Below, piece after piece: positions 35,751-46,082 of a DNA stretch of 64,000 bases. The DNA is from Mantis religiosa. Lineage: Eukaryota; Arthropoda; Insecta; Mantodea; Mantidae. The stretch is taken from contig JAUKNK010000327.1 in NCBI GenBank assembly GCA_030765055.1, positions 28,954-92,953 of the forward strand, written 5' to 3'. How positions within the stretch are numbered: the stretch's first letter is position 1; each line of letters opens with the position of its first letter. Position numbers and translations under genes: made by a program. The notes below the pieces were generated by a model, which did no database searches, had not been told where the DNA came from, and saw only the letters and a list, made by a program, of their open reading frames with translations.

Positions 35751-35792
35751 TCCTCTGAGGATGCTTGACGAACGCACGAGCGAAACGTCAGG
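35751..35792 (+). ncRNA. Hammerhead-ribozyme-like core in the right Penelope-like arm
   Basis: Shows CTGAGGA (fits CUGANGA) at 35755-35761, a stem GCTT...GAGC, then GAAAC and GTC. Hammerhead motifs are known from Penelope-like elements. The left arm reads CAGAGGA at the same place on its strand, so only the right arm keeps the core. The outer stems are not clear to me. The same bases also make a TCCTC/GAGGA hairpin, which may be the real constraint. Confidence 0.35.
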
Positions 35793-35862
35793 AACTTCAG
35801 TTTTTCCTACAAGATCACGGCCAGTAAACCCGGAAACCTCTACATCTTACTATTGGTTATAG

Positions 35863-37182
35863 TTTTTTAGTGTAGAAATCTGTGCCTGTTTCATTAGATT
35901 TTAAATTCATCATTGTTTTCTGATATTACTAATTTTAATACCTGGAGCCCAAGTTTACTAAATTAATGCCTCATTTTATTGAACTAGGAACGAATAGAAT
36001 AGTGTCCCCAGAGTTTTGCTGATTTGTTAGTGTTTTGTGCAAATTGCATTATTTAAATAATACTTAGTTTAAGACATTTAATTTGAGATAGGAAACGAAC
36101 CTTACAGACGCGTAATTATGCATTGAATTCTTGGGTACTAAAGAAATTACTGTTTTATGCTCAGAAATCCATATGGTAAAAAGGTGCCACAATGACTTGG
36201 CGCATCTTTAGGAACAAAGGTTTAAGGTAGATGCTGAAATAACCTTCAAGTTAAATACGCTATAGTACAAATAACAATTAAGGTAGAAACACAATGGCAA
36301 GTCTACTTGCTTCTTAAGAGTTGCGAGCTTTCCGACACAGCTATCAATGATGTAAGACTTTAATACCTGAGGTGTTAAACCTTTGACCTTGGGTGCCTTA
36401 TCTCAAATTACCTGTCTAAAATCTCGTTTTGTGAAATGAATTTGTCTCGGCGTTGTACATCCTGTAGATGAATATACACGTGTCCCTTTATGTATCCTTA
36501 TAGACACACAATTAAACTGCATGTAACTAAAATTTACGTGGATGTTCATCATGAAACTTTTTTTATCTTTTTATTTTGGTGAATCAGCAAAAGAGAGTAC
36601 AGCAGATATAAAGGTATCGCCTAAATATTATCCGCAAGAAAGAAAACTCTTGTGTCACAATCATATGACTCTGTGCATTATAATTTACTATAATTATATT
36701 ATACTAGATATTTTGAAAGCTCAATGCATAAAACAAAATAAGCATGACAATTGAAGTGCATATAGCATCAAACAGTGCAAAGTTTTGAGCAATAGTAGGA
36801 AATACCCTATAATCGGCCAACGCTTAAAAAATAAAGGAAAGGTAATTTAAATCAAGTTGTATGTTTTGAAACTTTGAACATATTTTATGAATTAATTTTT
36901 TTTACTGTATATCATGGTTTTGTGATATAAAACCCTGTTGGAATGAAGCAGTTTTCTTAAGTTATCCATGGAGAATTTAAGATATGCAATGTAACATTCT
37001 GTTACCAAGTCACACCTAAGATTTTATTAAACATCCTAATAAAATAACATTTTAATAATATAACATTTTGAAGAAAATAAAAGGGGAACATTATTATATA
37101 TAAATGTAGTTCAATGGAAAATCTTCTTGTCACATCCTTGTAAGATGTTGAACGCCAAGTTGGTTAGGCTTTTCGATTTTGA

Positions 37183-37187
<5 letters not shown>
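35863..37187. other. No recognisable feature
   Basis: About 1.3 kb of AT-rich DNA; nothing supported. Confidence 0.5.

Positions 37188-37244
<57 letters not shown>
37188..37244. repeat. (CT)n microsatellite
   Basis: About 28 perfect CT units. Confidence 0.98.
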
Positions 37245-37246
<2 letters not shown>

Positions 37247-38551
37247 ATTTTATGTAAAAAGACTTTTGGGGGTCTCAAAACATTAAAATGCAGTATCAAA
37301 TTTTTGGATCAAATGCAATATTTCCTGTGCATTCTGTAGGTATATAATGGAGAAAGTAATAATGACCAGGAACTAAATACCGCCTCTGTCAGATTCGTGT
37401 TTTGAATTATTAAACAAAGCATTCATATGCGAATGTTTTGATGGTTAGTAGGTCACCGGTTAACCTTTAACCTGGAAAGAAAAATAGTCTCAGGTATGCA
37501 ATATTCAACAGCTTCCTTCAATTACAAGCTCGAAATTCTTCACTAATGGGAGGAGCAACATATATAACGAGAGCATAATCGCGGAAAGTGATGGTTTATT
37601 CAGAAGTATACTGGAGAAGCATTCTTCTTTTCCTGTTAAAAAGAAGAATAACCGGAACGAGCAGATATAATGGTGTTGAGACTTTTGACGACGACACTCG
37701 TCAGTGGAAGATACGGATCTTCTGAGATAATATCAACGATGCTGGAAGCAGGAACAGCAGGTACGGTCATAGTGTTCCTAAATGCTTCAACGGGATGATT
37801 AAGCTCTGGTAGAAGATCCGGATTCCATTGAATTAGAACTCGTTCCAGGGATATTCTAAAAAGGTAACGTTTCATAACTACTTTATACAAGAGGAGATGC
37901 CTCTAAACTATCACATTTATGGAGTTAATAAACAAATTTGATGTTTAAGAGATGCATAATTTTGCTACTTACAGCGGTCTTATACACTTTTTACTTACAT
38001 TAGAAGATATTCACTGAATGTTATGTTAAGAGTCCGTACAGAAATTCTTTCACTGAGCTTTCCCTCTGTTGCAAATACTGAGGCTATGGTATGACAAGAG
38101 GACATTTGTGTGTGTGTGCATGCGTGTGCGTGAATATGCGTTTATGTGTAGTCTTAAAAATCATTCAACTGTTTATTATTATTATTTCATCATACACACA
38201 TGGGCCATATATATGTACAACAAATATAACAGTAGAGTTTTTAAGAGGTATTTTGAAAGATCACTCAATTTCAATCCTTTTTTTTTTTAGCATTTATGTA
38301 CACAAATGTCCTATAGTCCTTTTTTAAATACTTCCAGTCCCAAATCCCAATAAAATTTGGTTATTGAAGAAGTGTTGCATATTGTGTTGGTATAACTAAA
38401 TTCCATTATGATTTTGTTGATCGTTATTACAGAATATTTTTAATATAATTTGACAAAACATGATACATTTGAATTTTAAAAACATTATAATTCCGTTTTA
38501 CTTGATATCTTTTTTGGTATGATATGCTAATTTATATGGAGAGGTGCAATT
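37245..38551. other. No supported gene; 84-codon minus-strand open frame
   Basis: An open frame at 37890-37636 (minus) has a less biased composition than other frames here, with NPDLLPELNHPVEAFRN and PASSIVDIISEDPYLPL. I recognise no domain. It could be an exon, a decayed transposon piece or chance. The rest is AT-rich, with short (TG)n at 38108-38133. Confidence 0.25.
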
Positions 38552-38756
38552 ACCCTCCTCTAAGGCGTGTCTGTCTCACATTTGAAACTTGGTTAGGGTT
38601 AGATACCTGGATAAGCTTCTTGGCGGCGTTTTCCTTTGTCTTAAATGATGAATGCGGGGTAACTTTAAGCTCTATGAACTCTGCCTCATTCGAGCATATG
38701 TCACCTATTTATTTTCAAATTTGACCAATCAACCTAATGGATGTCAAATTAAAACG
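38552..38756 (+). repeat. SINE family A, diverged copy
   Basis: AAGGCGTGTCTGTCTCACAT, ACCTGGATAAGC, a GTAACTTTAAGCTCTATGAA block and a blurred 3' end. The B-box is damaged (TTTGAAACTTGGTTAGGG). An old copy. Confidence 0.75.
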
Positions 38757-39104
38757 AATTTAAAAAATACCGTTCTCTGGAGTACGTAGTTCGTTGATAG
38801 CTAACTTCCCAAGATTATATCCAGAAAGATGCTCAAATGAAGCAGACCTTTATGGCTTTTAACTTAAAGATATTACTTATTATACAACAATTTAGTACAT
38901 AGGTCATTCGTGGGATGTATTATATTCATATTCCGTAAATGATGTACATTTAAGTTAAGGTGAAGAAAAAAGGAAGATAAAAAGGAACAAAAAGAAAATA
39001 GACAAACTTTCTGTGACAACTGAACAAATTCGATATGTTTCGCGCACTAATCAGGAAATTGGCCATGTTTTACCAGTTTTCTCTGTTTAGGTAGTGGATT
39101 TCAA
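38757..39104. other. No recognisable feature
   Basis: AT-rich; nothing supported. Confidence 0.45.
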
Positions 39105-39176
39105 CAGTCAATCAGGTGTTGCCTCCTGATGTCATAGTGGCAGGCTCAAATCCGCCTCGGCCGATGATTTTTTTTT
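39105..39176 (+). repeat. tRNA-like sequence with T-run (family I head?)
   Basis: TTGCCTCCTGATGTCATAGT and GGCAGGCTCAAATCCGCC (B-box type) are followed by a run of 10 T, which could stop RNA polymerase III. Cloverleaf pairing is poor. Low confidence as a SINE or tRNA relic. Confidence 0.35.
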
Positions 39177-39326
39177 TTTAGTGTGCCTAATAGTGACAAC
39201 TCCATATCAGATTTACTGGCGTGTGAATGAACTGCAGCGAGACGAAATTTCGGTACACTCGTGTGATATGCTCCTGACAGTTGATACTGTTGTTAAGAAC
39301 AAAGAAAAGGTCTATTATTAGTGGAT

Positions 39327-39989
39327 CCAGGGTAATTAAATTATAATCGAACCCACTGGCGGTTTCTCTCTACTGCGCGAGATGGCCGACAGTCCCCGGG
39401 GAATTTAACGCCGGCAGGACTGGAATTCTTATCTTATAAAGATGCTGTAAATGTTGACCTGCCCTAAAACAGGCAGCATATCTCGTATAAATGAATATTT
39501 ACACTCACTCTCACTCACTGAGCTCACTCTCTGAAGCTCATCAGCAGATATTCCTGCGATTTCTTGCACAATGTTTTCCCTAAGTTCCTGTAGTGTATGA
39601 GGATTGGAACGATACACTTTGTCTTTTAAAGAACCCCATAAATAAAAGTGATATCTCGTTAGGTCAGGAAAACGAGGGGAGCACAAATGAACACTAATTA
39701 TTCTGTCACCATACACCTGTCTTACTGCATTTAATGATTCGGTAGCCAAATGTGCTGTTGCAGAATCTTGCTGGAACCAACCATACGATTTCTCTTCTTT
39801 TGTCAAGTGATTGAAAAATGTTTTCAGAATTAATCTCTGATATCACTCTGCATTTATTATTTTATCAGCATTTACTATAAGGTAAGGATTCTAGTCCGCC
39901 TCTGCCGCGTAAGTTTCTCGGCGACTGCCGGCCGTGTCGCGCAGTAGAGAGATGCCTCGAATGGGTTCGATTATAATTTAACTACCCTG
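39327..39989. mobile_element. Mariner-like relic between long inverted arms
   Basis: Arms of about 110 bp at 39327-39437 and 39877-39989 are inverted copies with mismatches: TTAAATTATAATCGAACCCA, CTCTCTACTGCGCGA, then GGACT and CTTAT at the inner ends. The transposase relic lies between them on the minus strand. Arms contain GGGTTCGATT, which resembles a polymerase III B-box. Total about 660 bp, far too short for an autonomous mariner. Confidence 0.7.
39429..39806 (-). pseudogene. Tc1/mariner-like transposase C-terminal part, catalytic residue lost
   Basis: The 125-codon frame begins MTKEEKSYGWFQQDSATAHL, which holds the second catalytic Asp (QQDSATAH), and continues SLNAVRQVYGDRIISVHLC, PRFPDLTRYHFYLWGSLKDK and HTLQELRENIVQEIAGI. 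In the family the third catalytic residue sits in PDL.PCD(F/Y)FLWG; here the position reads YH, so the third acidic residue is lost. The N-terminal HTH region and first Asp are missing. It is open but cannot be an active transposase. Different subfamily from the copies at 52.5 and 58.2 kb. Confidence 0.85.
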
Positions 39990-40009
39990 CATTATCCTTC
40001 TTTGCTGGA

Positions 40010-40770
40010 CCTGAGAATTTTTCTGCGAATTTAATTTTCTTTTGCTGTTGTGTACATCCTCAAAACAAGTTTAATGCTTGTAAAGAACTGTCGTGGACAA
40101 CGATGACCTCCATATGACCCTGTCTGTGATGTAAGTTTATGCATTCATGTTTGGTTCTCTGTAGCACCAAGTTAGTAAGCAGATAGTTCGAGGTTTACAA
40201 AATATCTAAGTGAAACGTGTAATTTCTATTACATTGTCTCATATAATATTAACCTCAGAGTCCGTGTGATGGTGGGCGATGACAGAGATCGAGAGGTTAT
40301 TTTGCAAAATAATTAGAGAAGATAATGCGTATATAGAGTTTTTAAATTGTTTGAAGGTAACTCCGCCTTCTCTTCAGCATGGGAGTTCCACAGAGTAGGA
40401 AGCAAATAGCTGTTATAAGTAAGGAAAACGGGAGAGAAAATGCCAGGGGCGCTAAAATACCTAAGAAGGAGATGGTTTGTGAGATCGCCAAGCCGTCTGG
40501 TGGGACTGACTATCTATCGAATTAAGGAAGAGTTAGCTATCACGATGCGTGGGGTCAGACCGACTCAATATAGACGGATGGTCTGACACCTTAGCGACCT
40601 CCCAGGTGTGGCCGCATTCTTTGTTTAGACTACCTTCCGTCAGGCAGGGTTTAGCATCTCAAATACACCCTTCCCTATACTGCGGTGGTTTTGGTGCTGG
40701 ATGAAAACCGGCGAATATCCGACCCTAGGGCTATGAAACGACTGCCGAAGTGCAAGTAAATGTTTAGTAG
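40010..40770. other. No recognisable feature
   Basis: A GC-richer patch near 40480-40700 (GACCGACTCAATATAGACGG, CCTTCCGTCAGGCAGGGTTT) shows no motif. Confidence 0.4.
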
Positions 40771-40772
40771 TA

Positions 40773-41572
40773 CAGTAAAACTTCGTTAACCCGGCGACCG
40801 AATAATCCAAACCAGTTTTGAAAAAAAAAGTTAAGCTTATTAAATAAAGACTTGTTTCATGGGCAATACATTGCTAGGTAAATTACGAGAATTCTCTTAC
40901 TAGCGGGCGAATTCGCTGTCATTGAAGTTATCCCAACTACTTGGGACCAGGTTGGAAGAGAAGACATGGAAAAAGTTGTGGCCTGGTGTGCGTGACTTGA
41001 CAGAAAACAAGATTGAAGAAGAAGAAGAAGAAGAAGAAGAAGAAGATGAAGAAGAAGAAGAAGTGTGGAAGCCGATTACAGAGGAAGACATTATTGTATC
41101 ATGCAGTGTTACTAAAAATGAAAATGAAGAGTATTCAGATTCAAACAATGTTGATGAACTAGCTGTGTTTATCACCTACGAACAAGCAGTAGTAAACATA
41201 GAGAAATTGATGCTTTATTTTGAAAGTCGAGCTGAAACATTGCCAAATGAACAACCAATGTTAAAGCGGATGCGAGATGGTGCTGCTCGTAAGCGAAATA
41301 CTTAACTGAGACAGCAGAAGCTCATTGCCCTTTTACTGCCGACTATAGCTATATTGTGTATAGTGCAATACACAGGCTATTACAGTACATACAATGTATG
41401 TGTTTTTAAATGAATGTGTGCAGATAATAATTTCTATACTCCATTAAAATACTTGGATGATGTTGTACATGACTTTTTTTTATTGTTTTTCCGTCATGAT
41501 CTGGATAACCCGGATTTTCGTTAACTCGATCAGCCCTGGTCCCAGTTGTTCAGGATAAACGAGGTTTTACTA
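40773..41572 (+). mobile_element. pogo/Tigger deletion derivative with both ends
   Basis: Left end CAGTAAAACTTCGTTAACCC directly after TA; right end ATAAACGAGGTTTTACTA before TA. The right terminal base has mutated from G to A. About 800 bp, compared with 2 kb or more for an autonomous element. Holds the C-terminal transposase ORF at 40922. The right half repeats GGATAACCCGGATTTTCGTT, a subterminal motif similar to the ends. Confidence 0.85.
40922..41305 (+). pseudogene. pogo/Tigger transposase C-terminal domain remnant
   Basis: A 127-codon open frame reads SQLLGTRLEEKTWKKLWPGV, then a Glu-rich run, ITEEDIIVSC, then EQAVVNIEKLMLYFESRAET. KLWP followed by an acidic linker, EEDI(I/V).S and a final ...A...L...L.(W/Y)FE helix is the known C-terminus of jerky/Tigger-type proteins. 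The catalytic DDE core is absent. The (GAA)n run (41016-41062) inside the acidic region may have expanded. Because the frame is open it could be translated as a small acidic protein, but nothing suggests it is. Confidence 0.8.
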
Positions 41573-41574
41573 TA

Positions 41575-41913
41575 ATAATATTGATGTTATCTTTTTCATT
41601 CATTTTACTTTAAATTAATTTATTTATAAACAAGGGCAGCATTTTGAGTCAGTTCTCTGTGAGGTTGATTGATACTGATGTACAGAGTACCTATGTTTAT
41701 CTCTTACTCGTATACATAGATAAGAACACTCTATTCACTGCACGCCACTGTTCGTTGGTATAGATTAGCGGAAAAAATCTGCAATTTTTTTAAGGTATCA
41801 ATAGCGTGCAATATCTATGCGCGTAGCATATGCCGTCATTATGTTGATTATGCATTCATATGTTGATTGTTTACAATATTATTTACACATATTCACAAAA
41901 TATGTAATAATAA
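41575..41913. other. No recognisable feature
   Basis: AT-rich; nothing supported. Confidence 0.45.
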
Positions 41914-42247
41914 CCCATGGCGTGACTGCCCTTAAAGGTGCAAGGCCTACCAACCCGACTGCCGGCCTCACGCCCACTTACGCACTGCAGAGGTGGACGA
42001 TCATCCAACCGATACGGGGAGATGTGGTCAGCATCCCGGCGTCCCCCAGCCGGAATGTTGGTTGCCGTGACCAGGGCCGCTTACCTAGCGTAAGCTCCTC
42101 ACTTTCCTCACGATGCTGAGTGGGCACCGGTCCTATACCCGGAATTTAAAATCCACACCCCATGGATGGGATCGAACCCGGGCCACTTTCGGTGGCCAGG
42201 GACCAAGGCATGCTGCCTTAGTACGCTACGCCACGGCGCAGGACTCA
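41914..42247 (-). repeat. tRNA-derived SINE family D, long GC-rich body
   Basis: Reverse complement begins GAGTCCTGCGCCGTGGCGTA, has GGCCCGGGTTCGATCCCATC (perfect B-box type) and a body of about 230 bp with GGTCACGGCAACCAACATTC and CTTTAAGGGCAGTCACGCC. Only copy in the window. The head starts 47 bp from the head of the next SINE, which points the other way. Confidence 0.7.
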
Positions 42248-42293
42248 CAAAATATGTACCAAACAGAAAACCTAATGGATCTGCGCACATGCC

Positions 42294-42505
42294 AGCCTCT
42301 GTAACGTGTCCGCCACACGTTAACGAGATCCCGAGTTCGAATCTTGGTCAGGGTGAGTTATCTGGATAAGGATTTTTCCGGTTTTTTCCTGAAAGATGAA
42401 TGTTATGGATCCTGGACTCATTTGAGCATCATTTCCTCCATTTCGTTCATCGTCCCATACGACATAACCTAAGACGATGTAAATTAAAAAAAAAAAAAAA
42501 AAAAT
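42294..42505 (+). repeat. SINE family A copy with poly-A tail
   Basis: GAGTTCGAATCTTGGTCAGG, GTGAGTTATCTGGATAAGG, GGACTCATTTGAGCATCATT, then ATACGACATAACC and an A18-20 tail. The A-box side of the head is diverged. Confidence 0.85.
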
Positions 42506-43094
42506 AAGAGGAAGAAAGTGATTTGCTCAGAAGTATTTTGAGATTTCTGATACATACCAAGCGTGTAAAAGTGAAATTCGTTCTGCTTTGATTAAAAGTA
42601 GTTCGCACTGTGAGAAAGTTCGCTTCAATATTCCACGATATAAATGCATATTTGAAATAAATGCAATTGAAGCTAAACTGCGTGCTACTGATCTTATACA
42701 CTCCTGATTAACCGGAATCGAGTCATAAACAAATGAAACGTACATTCTCTTGGACGCAGCAGTAAAAGGTTGTGTAGGCAAGCAACAATCACGTTAGGAA
42801 AAAGTGCCATCCTTGTTTATAATAAAATCGCAAGTTGCTGCGGTAAGATAACCAAAGTCCAGTCGATTCCGGGTTGTACAGGAAGAAATTTTAATATAAT
42901 TGGAATAATTCCATATCTTCTGTAGAATAGTATGAATCTGAGAGAGAATGGAGGGCGTTTAAAAATCTTAAGTACCTAACCGAAAGAAGCCAACTGACGT
43001 TAAAGGGTTGTTTCTGAAGTCAAACTTACCGTTATATGCATTCGGAGTATTTAGGATTAGGATTGCATTACGGAGGGGATTCGGTATTGATCAC
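42506..43094. other. No recognisable feature
   Basis: Unclassified sequence; open frames of up to 84 codons without motif. Confidence 0.45.
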
Positions 43095-43410
43095 CGAGGT
43101 CTACTTCCCATAAGCCCCAGCCCCGTAGGACCGGGAACCCGGGCCTCATCTGTTATTTCCATTAGGACAGTACCTATTTTATAAACTGCCCCCCCGTCTG
43201 CCTTACGGCAAACAGGGATTCGGTATGAAGGCCAACATGCTGGGCCCATTGTTCCTATGCCCCCAAGTGGGGCACCCCCGGGAGGAAGGATGAGGCGGAG
43301 TCAGAGGGCGGCCGACCCAAGGAGCCACGACAGTACAGAGGGCAGGTTCCCCACAGTTTACTTGGATAGAGACTTCCCACGACAGGCCAGGGCAACTGAC
43401 AGTTGTTGCT
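43095..43410 (+). repeat. Partial head of the GC-rich repeat plus an upstream GC-rich module
   Basis: GTCTACTTCCCATAAGCCCC and AGCCCCGTAGGACCGGGAAC match the left end of the family, then the sequence departs into a different GC-rich module (GGGCACCCCCGGGAGGAAGG, AGAGGGCGGCCGACCCAAGG) before a full copy starts at 43411. This module is not seen elsewhere in the window. Confidence 0.65.
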
Positions 43411-43941
43411 GAGTGCAGAGATTCTACCCAATTAGTCCAGGAGCCGTAGGTCATAAGACCCTGGCCTCCTTCAATCAGGGAGTTACCGAGCTGTCCCAAA
43501 AGTGCGCCCGGCGTCTCCATGGGGTTTTCCATAGGGCAAGACCTAGAGACTAACAAGCTTCCCCCCTTCATCTGGTCCTGAGGACACAAGACGGGATGGA
43601 AGTGGATACGCCACTTACGCGCGCCAACACCAAAACGGGAAGGCTACCGATATGATTTCGGTAGGGCGCCTGGCGATCTAGCACACCTTCATCTAGCTGT
43701 GCTGGCTAGTACGCGGGAATATGGCTTACCTCAACCCCATCCGGAGACGTACCCGATCTCCCACTGGTATCGGGAACCACTGCCCCCTCGAGACCAACCC
43801 AGTCCGAACAACTCCCAAAGAGAGGGGCTCGAATGTTCGGGCCGAGGTTCCCTAGTAACGTCAGAGGTACCACGAGTGCTAAGGGGCCGCAACGCTCGCA
43901 CCACGGCAGCGGAAGGGGACGGATTCCCTCCCCTACAGTAT
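43411..43941 (+). repeat. GC-rich interspersed repeat, copy 4
   Basis: Starts GAGTGCAGAGATTCTACCCA and follows copy 2 closely: GGGAGTTACCGAGCTGTCCC, AAGTGGATACGCCACTTACG, GGCTAGTACGCGGGAATATG, CTCGAATGTTCGGGCCGAGG, CTCCCCTACAGTAT. A further 90 bp of GC-rich sequence (43942-44032) follows and may be a longer 3' end. Confidence 0.85.
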
Positions 43942-44032
43942 GGACAACGGACAGGCTCTCTTACTGAGGGACGGCAACGAGCCCAGCAGCCGAACCCCAA
44001 AGGTCCCAGGCAGGCGATCCGAGCCGAGTAAA

Positions 44033-45584
44033 TTCAGTGCCGTGACGCAATATTGTAAAAGAGTTATTATCTGTTTTCTGTTAATTCTAATCAATATATA
44101 CAATATTATTGCCAAGTTAACTACAAAAATTGTATAAATAATATAATTTAAACGGAGCATATGAATTTAAAATTAAAATGAATTTATTGGTATCGAAGTT
44201 TATTTAAAAAGATTTATCCTTTTCGCCCCCGATCACGTTTGAAAGTTCAAGAGTTCTCCTAGCTCAGACTGAAGCAGATCCTCAGACTTTCTGATATACA
44301 TCGATATATCAGAGTGCCAGATCTGAACCAAAGATTCACATCGGGAAGAAGTAGCAGCTCGTGGCTTCATCGTCACCATCCAGGAGGGCTGAATACAACC
44401 CACAACTCCAGTCACAACACGGGACGACATCAGATGAGAATAATCCCGTTCCACATGATCGCTGCAGACTCCGAGAATACCTTCATCCCATCATCACCGC
44501 CGCAACGCGGGACTTATAAAACGTCATCAGACATCCCATCATCACCAAAACTCCTGCTCCAATTTGCTCTGTAAATGGAATTGTTAGAACCAGTTTTGCG
44601 AGAATCTAAAATATCTAAAAATTTTGTATGTAAAGCCTAGTTTGGATTGAAAGAATTTTTTTGAAACTCTTTTTCATTCCGTCGTGATTTTTATTCCATC
44701 ACATTGTGTTTCAAAGCATTTATCTCCACTAGAAATATAAGCCATTGCTTTTGAAAGTTAATGAAATAAGTTTTAGCTTTTAATGAACTGGGTTTGTAGC
44801 GCTTGCTGATCAGGTACTGGTATTAACCTTGTGTGTCAATTTTTAAAACTACAGCATCAAACCTAAATGTAAGCCACCAGCAGGTTGCAGTGACAGGTGT
44901 AGATGTTCAGCAAGGCGCTACTGAACTAGTAATGTATTCGTTTTGCCGTTAGAAAGGTCATGAACCCTCGTGTGGTGCTATTTAAATAACATGCATGGTT
45001 CCATCGAAGGGCAATCTGTTTGCTTTTTACTGGAGGATGGATGATTAAGGATAATGAGGTTGACTTTACCTCATCGTTGTGAAGTAGCCAGATATAAACA
45101 GGTTAGCCAAGAACGGTTTTAACGACCCAACCTGACTTTAAAACACCTTTGGACAAGTTTATTGTATCTACTATAATTAATTTTAGCTCATTAGATAAAT
45201 TAATAGGACCGACAACTCGATCTGTACAGGAGTGCTGATAATGAAAATAGGGTGAATATAAATGCAGCTGGAAACGTGTCTAGGATAAATTGTAGGCTTT
45301 CTCTCAAAGTACTTGCTTCAACTACCGACTAGTTTACGCTTCCTGTTCTTTTATTTGCTTTGGTTTTATGTTCCTTGCAACTGCTAAGTTTGCTAACATA
45401 ATTTGCTGTTAAAAAGGAGAGATATACACGCGTTATTAACCGTGCTAACGACAACTATAACCTTCCTTCTTTCTTAGTCATCATCTACAACTCAGTTTGG
45501 TTTTTCTTCCATTGTGAGAATATCACTGTATTTATTTATTGAAACTTTGGATTTTGTAATTTTGGATTTTGAATTTTGGACTTA
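44033..45584. other. No supported gene; moderately GC-rich patch at 44230-44570
   Basis: The patch has frames on both strands (44314-44574 plus, 44454-44233 minus) without known motif. It contains an imperfect short hairpin near 44292-44313. A shorter stretch at 51250-51380 has a similar feel (CCGTTCCACATG / CTGTTCCACATGG), too weak to call a shared repeat. Confidence 0.35.
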
Positions 45585-45918
45585 AACAAAAAAGAACAAA
45601 TGATTGAAACAGCGGAAATGAAGAATTTTAGAAATGTAGCAGGGTATAATCTTATAGATAAGCAAAGAAGTTAGGACATTCGAAAGTAATTGAATATTTT
45701 AAGCTAACAGATATAATAAAACAATATAGAAATAACTGGAAGGAACATGTCGACAGAATGAATGATAGCTGCATTCCAAAATTAGTTTTAGATTACAAAC
45801 CGTTAGGTATAAGACATATTGGTAGATCAAGAAAAAGATGGATACGACACTTTTAATTTAAATTGTATGAAACCGGAACGAGTCTTGATGGCTTAAACCA
45901 TGAAAAGTTGATGACTTG
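45585..45918 (+). pseudogene. RTE-like retrotransposon 3' fragment
   Basis: Reads MIETAEMKNFRNVAGYNLID, then stops, then in changing frames KQYRNNWKEHVDRMNDSC-like and YKPLGIRHIGRSRKRW. Matches the thumb/C-terminal end of the family. The 3' tail reads ATGAAAAGTTGATGA. Confidence 0.8.
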
Positions 45919-46082
45919 TTTATTTAATTATTTATTCATTCTTATGAATATAACAGGCCTAAGCACAAATACAATATGCATTACAAGCAGTGGTTACATA
46001 CTTATGCATATTTGTGCACGTAAGTAAATGGAAATAATAAAAAAGTGAGGGTAGCATAATAAGTGTACTATTTTGAATAGAC

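Larger units (their letters stand above)
34977..35852. mobile_element. Penelope-like inverted-terminus element enclosing a GC-rich repeat
   Basis: Flanked by the perfect 10-bp direct repeat TTGGTTATAG (34967-34976 and 35853-35862). The left arm (about 35010-35128) and right arm (about 35732-35845) are inverted copies: TTTCCGGGTTTACTGGCCGT, then GGAAAAACTGAAGTTCCTGA, then CGTTTCGCTC. The outer left part has GGCTTTCACGGCCG. These sequences look like the terminal repeats of Penelope-like retroelements, known to come in tandem or inverted arrangement. Between the arms lie the GC-rich repeat (35131-35640) and a hairpin at 35646-35742. No RT or GIY-YIG coding is present, so it is non-autonomous. 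The Penelope assignment is from recalled terminal sequence style. Confidence 0.65.

Noticed and set aside
44290..44315. Short palindrome CTGATATACATCGATATATC as a regulatory site
   Set aside because: Imperfect pairing, single occurrence, no neighbouring gene.
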